Shown piece after piece: positions 5,721-7,538 of a stretch of 7,538 nucleotides of DNA. Made by a program: the position numbers and the translations under genes. Position 1 is the first letter of the stretch, and each line of letters begins with the position of its first letter. The notes under the pieces were generated by a model that was not told the origin of the DNA, searched no databases, and was given only the letters and a program-made list of their open reading frames with translations. Source of the stretch: an uncultured bacterium (GTDB taxonomy: Bacteria > Patescibacteriota > Dojkabacteria > SC72); contig CALLXA010000069.1 in the NCBI GenBank assembly GCA_938015795.1, positions 1-7,538 on the forward strand, in the 5' to 3' direction.

Positions 5721-6623
5721 ATGGCTAAATATTCTTTACATATTAAAAATTTTTCTAAAAGCTTTGGAAACAATAAAGCTGTTGATAATCTTTCATTTGA
5801 TGTTAACGAAGGAGAAATTTTCGCATTCCTAGGATCTAACGGTTCTGGTAAAACAACAACCATTAGATGTTTGTTAAAAATATATCAAGCGGATACAGGT
5901 ACATTGTTGATAAATGATAAGGAATATTCAGAAGAATTTAATTCATTGATTGGATATCTACCAGAAGAAAGAGGACTATATACAGATGTTAAAGTTATTG
6001 ACTTGTTAACATATACAGCAACCTTAAGAGGTATAGTTCAGGGAGAGGCAAGAAAAAGATCATATGATTACTTAGAAAAGGTTGGATTATCTGCACATGC
6101 AGATAAAAAGATAGCCCAATTAAGCTCTGGTATGCAACAAAAGATTCAATTAGGTGTTACATTAATTCACAATCCTGAAATATTGATACTTGATGAACCA
6201 TTCAAAGGTTTAGATCCACTAAATAGACAACTCTTTGTAGATATATTAATGGAAAGAGCAAAGCAAGGTGCAACAATTCTATACAGTACACATGTTATAG
6301 ATGAAGCTCAAAAAATGGCAGATATGCTTTTGGTACTAAAGAATGGAACAAGAATAGAGTATGGAAGCATACAAGAAGTTCGAAAAAGACACGGTAAAAA
6401 TAATATTCACATAGAATTTACAGGAAAAGCACCTGAAAAATATAATAAGCTATATACAAGCATAATTACAAATAAAACAGCAGAGATAAGACCAAAAGAT
6501 AATGTTGAGGTTAACGATATTATCTCCTCTCTAATTAAAAATGGTACCAATATAATAAGCTTTAAACTTGATTACCCTAGCCTAAATGAAATATTTATAA
6601 AAATAAGTAAGGATGAAAGATAG
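5721..6623 (+). CDS. ABC transporter ATPase, NatA/YhaQ type (COG4152)
   Basis: A 300-residue ATP-binding subunit that would drive the NatB-like permease encoded next. Motifs: Walker A GSNGSGKTT at 38-46, signature LSSGMQQK at 134-141, Walker B ILILDE at 154-159 and switch His191. The IGYLPEERGLY segment around residues 77-87 and DEPFKGLDPLN after Walker B are hallmarks of the COG4152 group; as in that group, the Q-loop glutamine is Glu82. The last 85 residues form the usual C-terminal extension (DUF4162-like) ending in PSLNEIFIKISK. Relatives act in export of Na+ (NatAB) or of unidentified compounds, so the cargo is open. The ATG at 5721 is chosen because the N-terminus (SLHIKNFSKSFG) starts exactly where the family does; no Shine-Dalgarno site precedes it. 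The stop overlaps the next gene by 11 bp. Confidence 0.93.
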   Translation: MAKYSLHIKNFSKSFGNNKAVDNLSFDVNEGEIFAFLGSNGSGKTTTIRCLLKIYQADTGTLLINDKEYSEEFNSLIGYLPEERGLYTDVKVIDLLTYTATLRGIVQGEARKRSYDYLEKVGLSAHADKKIAQLSSGMQQKIQLGVTLIHNPEILILDEPFKGLDPLNRQLFVDILMERAKQGATILYSTHVIDEAQKMADMLLVLKNGTRIEYGSIQEVRKRHGKNNIHIEFTGKAPEKYNKLYTSIITNKTAEIRPKDNVEVNDIISSLIKNGTNIISFKLDYPSLNEIFIKISKDER

Positions 6624-7538
6624 AAAATATTTAACAGTAGCAAAATTTGAATTTTTAGAAATGGTAAAAAAAACATCTTTTTGGTTGGCTACACTCTTCT
6701 TACCTGTTTTAATTGGTGTAATTGGATTTATATCAGGATATTCAAGCAAAGAAGCGATGGATAAACTAGAGAATTCAGATAACGAATTTAGTGAAATCTT
6801 TATTGTAGATAATGCCAATATTGTTGATTCAGAATTATTAAATGCACCTTTCTCTCTAAAGAATTCTCTTGAGGAAAGCAAAGAAGATATTAAAACCAAG
6901 CCTAAAACAGCTTTAATCTATTTACCCGAGGATTTTTTAGAGAATCAAAAATATGATATATATTTTAAGAAAACAGAATCTATACTTACTGGAGGAACTC
7001 TTCAATCAATTGGAAATGCTTTTATTAAGCAACAAGGGTATAACAAAATAGGAGATCCAAAAGTAATTACTCTCCTCAGTATGAACCCTAGTAGCAATCT
7101 GATTACTTACGATGAGAATAACCAAGTCAGCAAATCAGAATTAGAACAGTACATAATGCCAATTGCATCTCTCATGTTATTCTTCATTGCAGTATTCATA
7201 TCTTCCTCCTTCATGTTACAAAGTGTATCCAAGGAAAAAGAGAATCGTATGATTGAAACAATATTAGCTATTGTAGATAAGAAATCATTAATAATTGGTA
7301 AGATGGTAGGTTTAACAGGAATAGTTTTAGTACAACTTCTTTTGTGGATCGGTTTAGGTGCACTATCATACTACATAACTACAACTCAAATGGATTTACA
7401 ACTTCCTATTGATTTAACAAACATAGATTTCTCTACTTTACCTTTAAACTTGTACTTAATATTAACGGGTTTTCTTTTCTTCTCGGCAATAATGGTTGGA
7501 ACAGGTGCAATAGGTACTGGTGCTCAAGATAGCAAAAA
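6613..7538 (+). CDS. ABC-2-type permease, NatB type (COG1668), 3' end cut by window
   Basis: The frame is open from the ATG at 6613 to the right edge: 308 codons with no stop, so the gene is partial. It encodes the membrane subunit partnering the ATPase before it, which it overlaps by 11 bp (ATG inside the ATPase's last codons), indicating coupled translation; only a short AAGG precedes the ATG. The N-terminus (YLTVAKFEFLEMVKKTSFW) is the usual NatB opening, followed by a first span at about 23-42, a large extracytoplasmic domain at about 43-178, a second span at 182-202, the conserved cytoplasmic SKEKENRMIETIL at 206-218 and GKMVGL at 229-234, a third span at about 231-254, and a fourth near 284-304. 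Full-length relatives are around 400 residues, so roughly 100 residues and one or two spans are missing. Family is secure from the SKEKENRMIE block; substrate unknown. Confidence 0.93.
   Translation, partial: MKDRKYLTVAKFEFLEMVKKTSFWLATLFLPVLIGVIGFISGYSSKEAMDKLENSDNEFSEIFIVDNANIVDSELLNAPFSLKNSLEESKEDIKTKPKTALIYLPEDFLENQKYDIYFKKTESILTGGTLQSIGNAFIKQQGYNKIGDPKVITLLSMNPSSNLITYDENNQVSKSELEQYIMPIASLMLFFIAVFISSSFMLQSVSKEKENRMIETILAIVDKKSLIIGKMVGLTGIVLVQLLLWIGLGALSYYITTTQMDLQLPIDLTNIDFSTLPLNLYLILTGFLFFSAIMVGTGAIGTGAQDSK

Noticed and set aside
5551..5832. 93-codon plus-strand open frame spanning the divergent promoter region
   Set aside because: It overlaps the start of both ABC ATPase genes in other frames, is Leu/Ile-rich as expected from AT-rich antisense, and would leave no promoter space.
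6438..6560. Repeated TATAATAAGCT in the NatA-type gene, as a possible direct repeat
   Set aside because: The two copies are in coding sequence, encode different residues in different frames, and such AT-rich 11-mers recur by chance here.
6582..6899. 105-codon minus-strand open frame across the ATPase/permease junction
   Set aside because: It is antisense to the ATPase end and the NatB-like N-terminus, both clearly coding on the plus strand.

Overview
The window is strongly AT-rich bacterial DNA packed with genes; the largest gap between genes is 83 bp (5638-5720), so there is no long empty stretch. It holds eight genes. Both end genes run off the window. The genes read with the standard code: Trp is TGG throughout and the long frames contain no internal TGA, which argues against the TGA-recoded lineages. 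Gene style, the low number of Shine-Dalgarno sites and the GatA variant would fit a reduced Candidate Phyla Radiation (Patescibacteria)-type genome or another low-GC bacterium, but no marker here fixes the lineage.

Left part (1-1603, + strand): the C-terminal part of a superfamily 1 UvrD/HelD-like helicase, an unrecognised 116-residue protein 5 bp behind it, then, after a 64-bp gap with a good promoter match, a small multi-span membrane protein with a degenerate PAP2 phosphatase signature. Middle (1641-3083, +): gatA, the amidase subunit of the Asp/Glu-tRNA amidotransferase, which starts with TTG and has no ribosome binding site; gatB and gatC are not in the window.

Right part: two unrelated ABC-2-type exporters are transcribed away from each other from one 83-bp region. 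The leftward operon (5637 to 3080) encodes an ATPase of the COG4586 type followed by two six-span permeases of the COG4587 and COG3694 types (ABC2_membrane_6 family). Its genes are overlapping or nearly touching, with strong Shine-Dalgarno sites at the internal junctions. The rightward operon (5721 to beyond 7538) encodes a NatA/YhaQ-type ATPase (COG4152 type) and a NatB-type permease (COG1668 type) overlapping it by 11 bp; the permease is cut by the window end. The leftward operon ends tail-to-tail on gatA with a 4-bp overlap and no visible terminator.

A recurring pattern is that genes heading a transcript (gatA and both ABC ATPases) lack Shine-Dalgarno sites and have a -10-like box only 6-8 nt before the start codon, while the internal genes of the leftward operon have near-perfect Shine-Dalgarno sequences. 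This suggests leaderless first genes with SD-driven downstream genes. I found no clear new defence or mobile system, no RNA genes, CRISPR arrays or insertion sequences. The transported substrates of both ABC systems cannot be read from the sequence.
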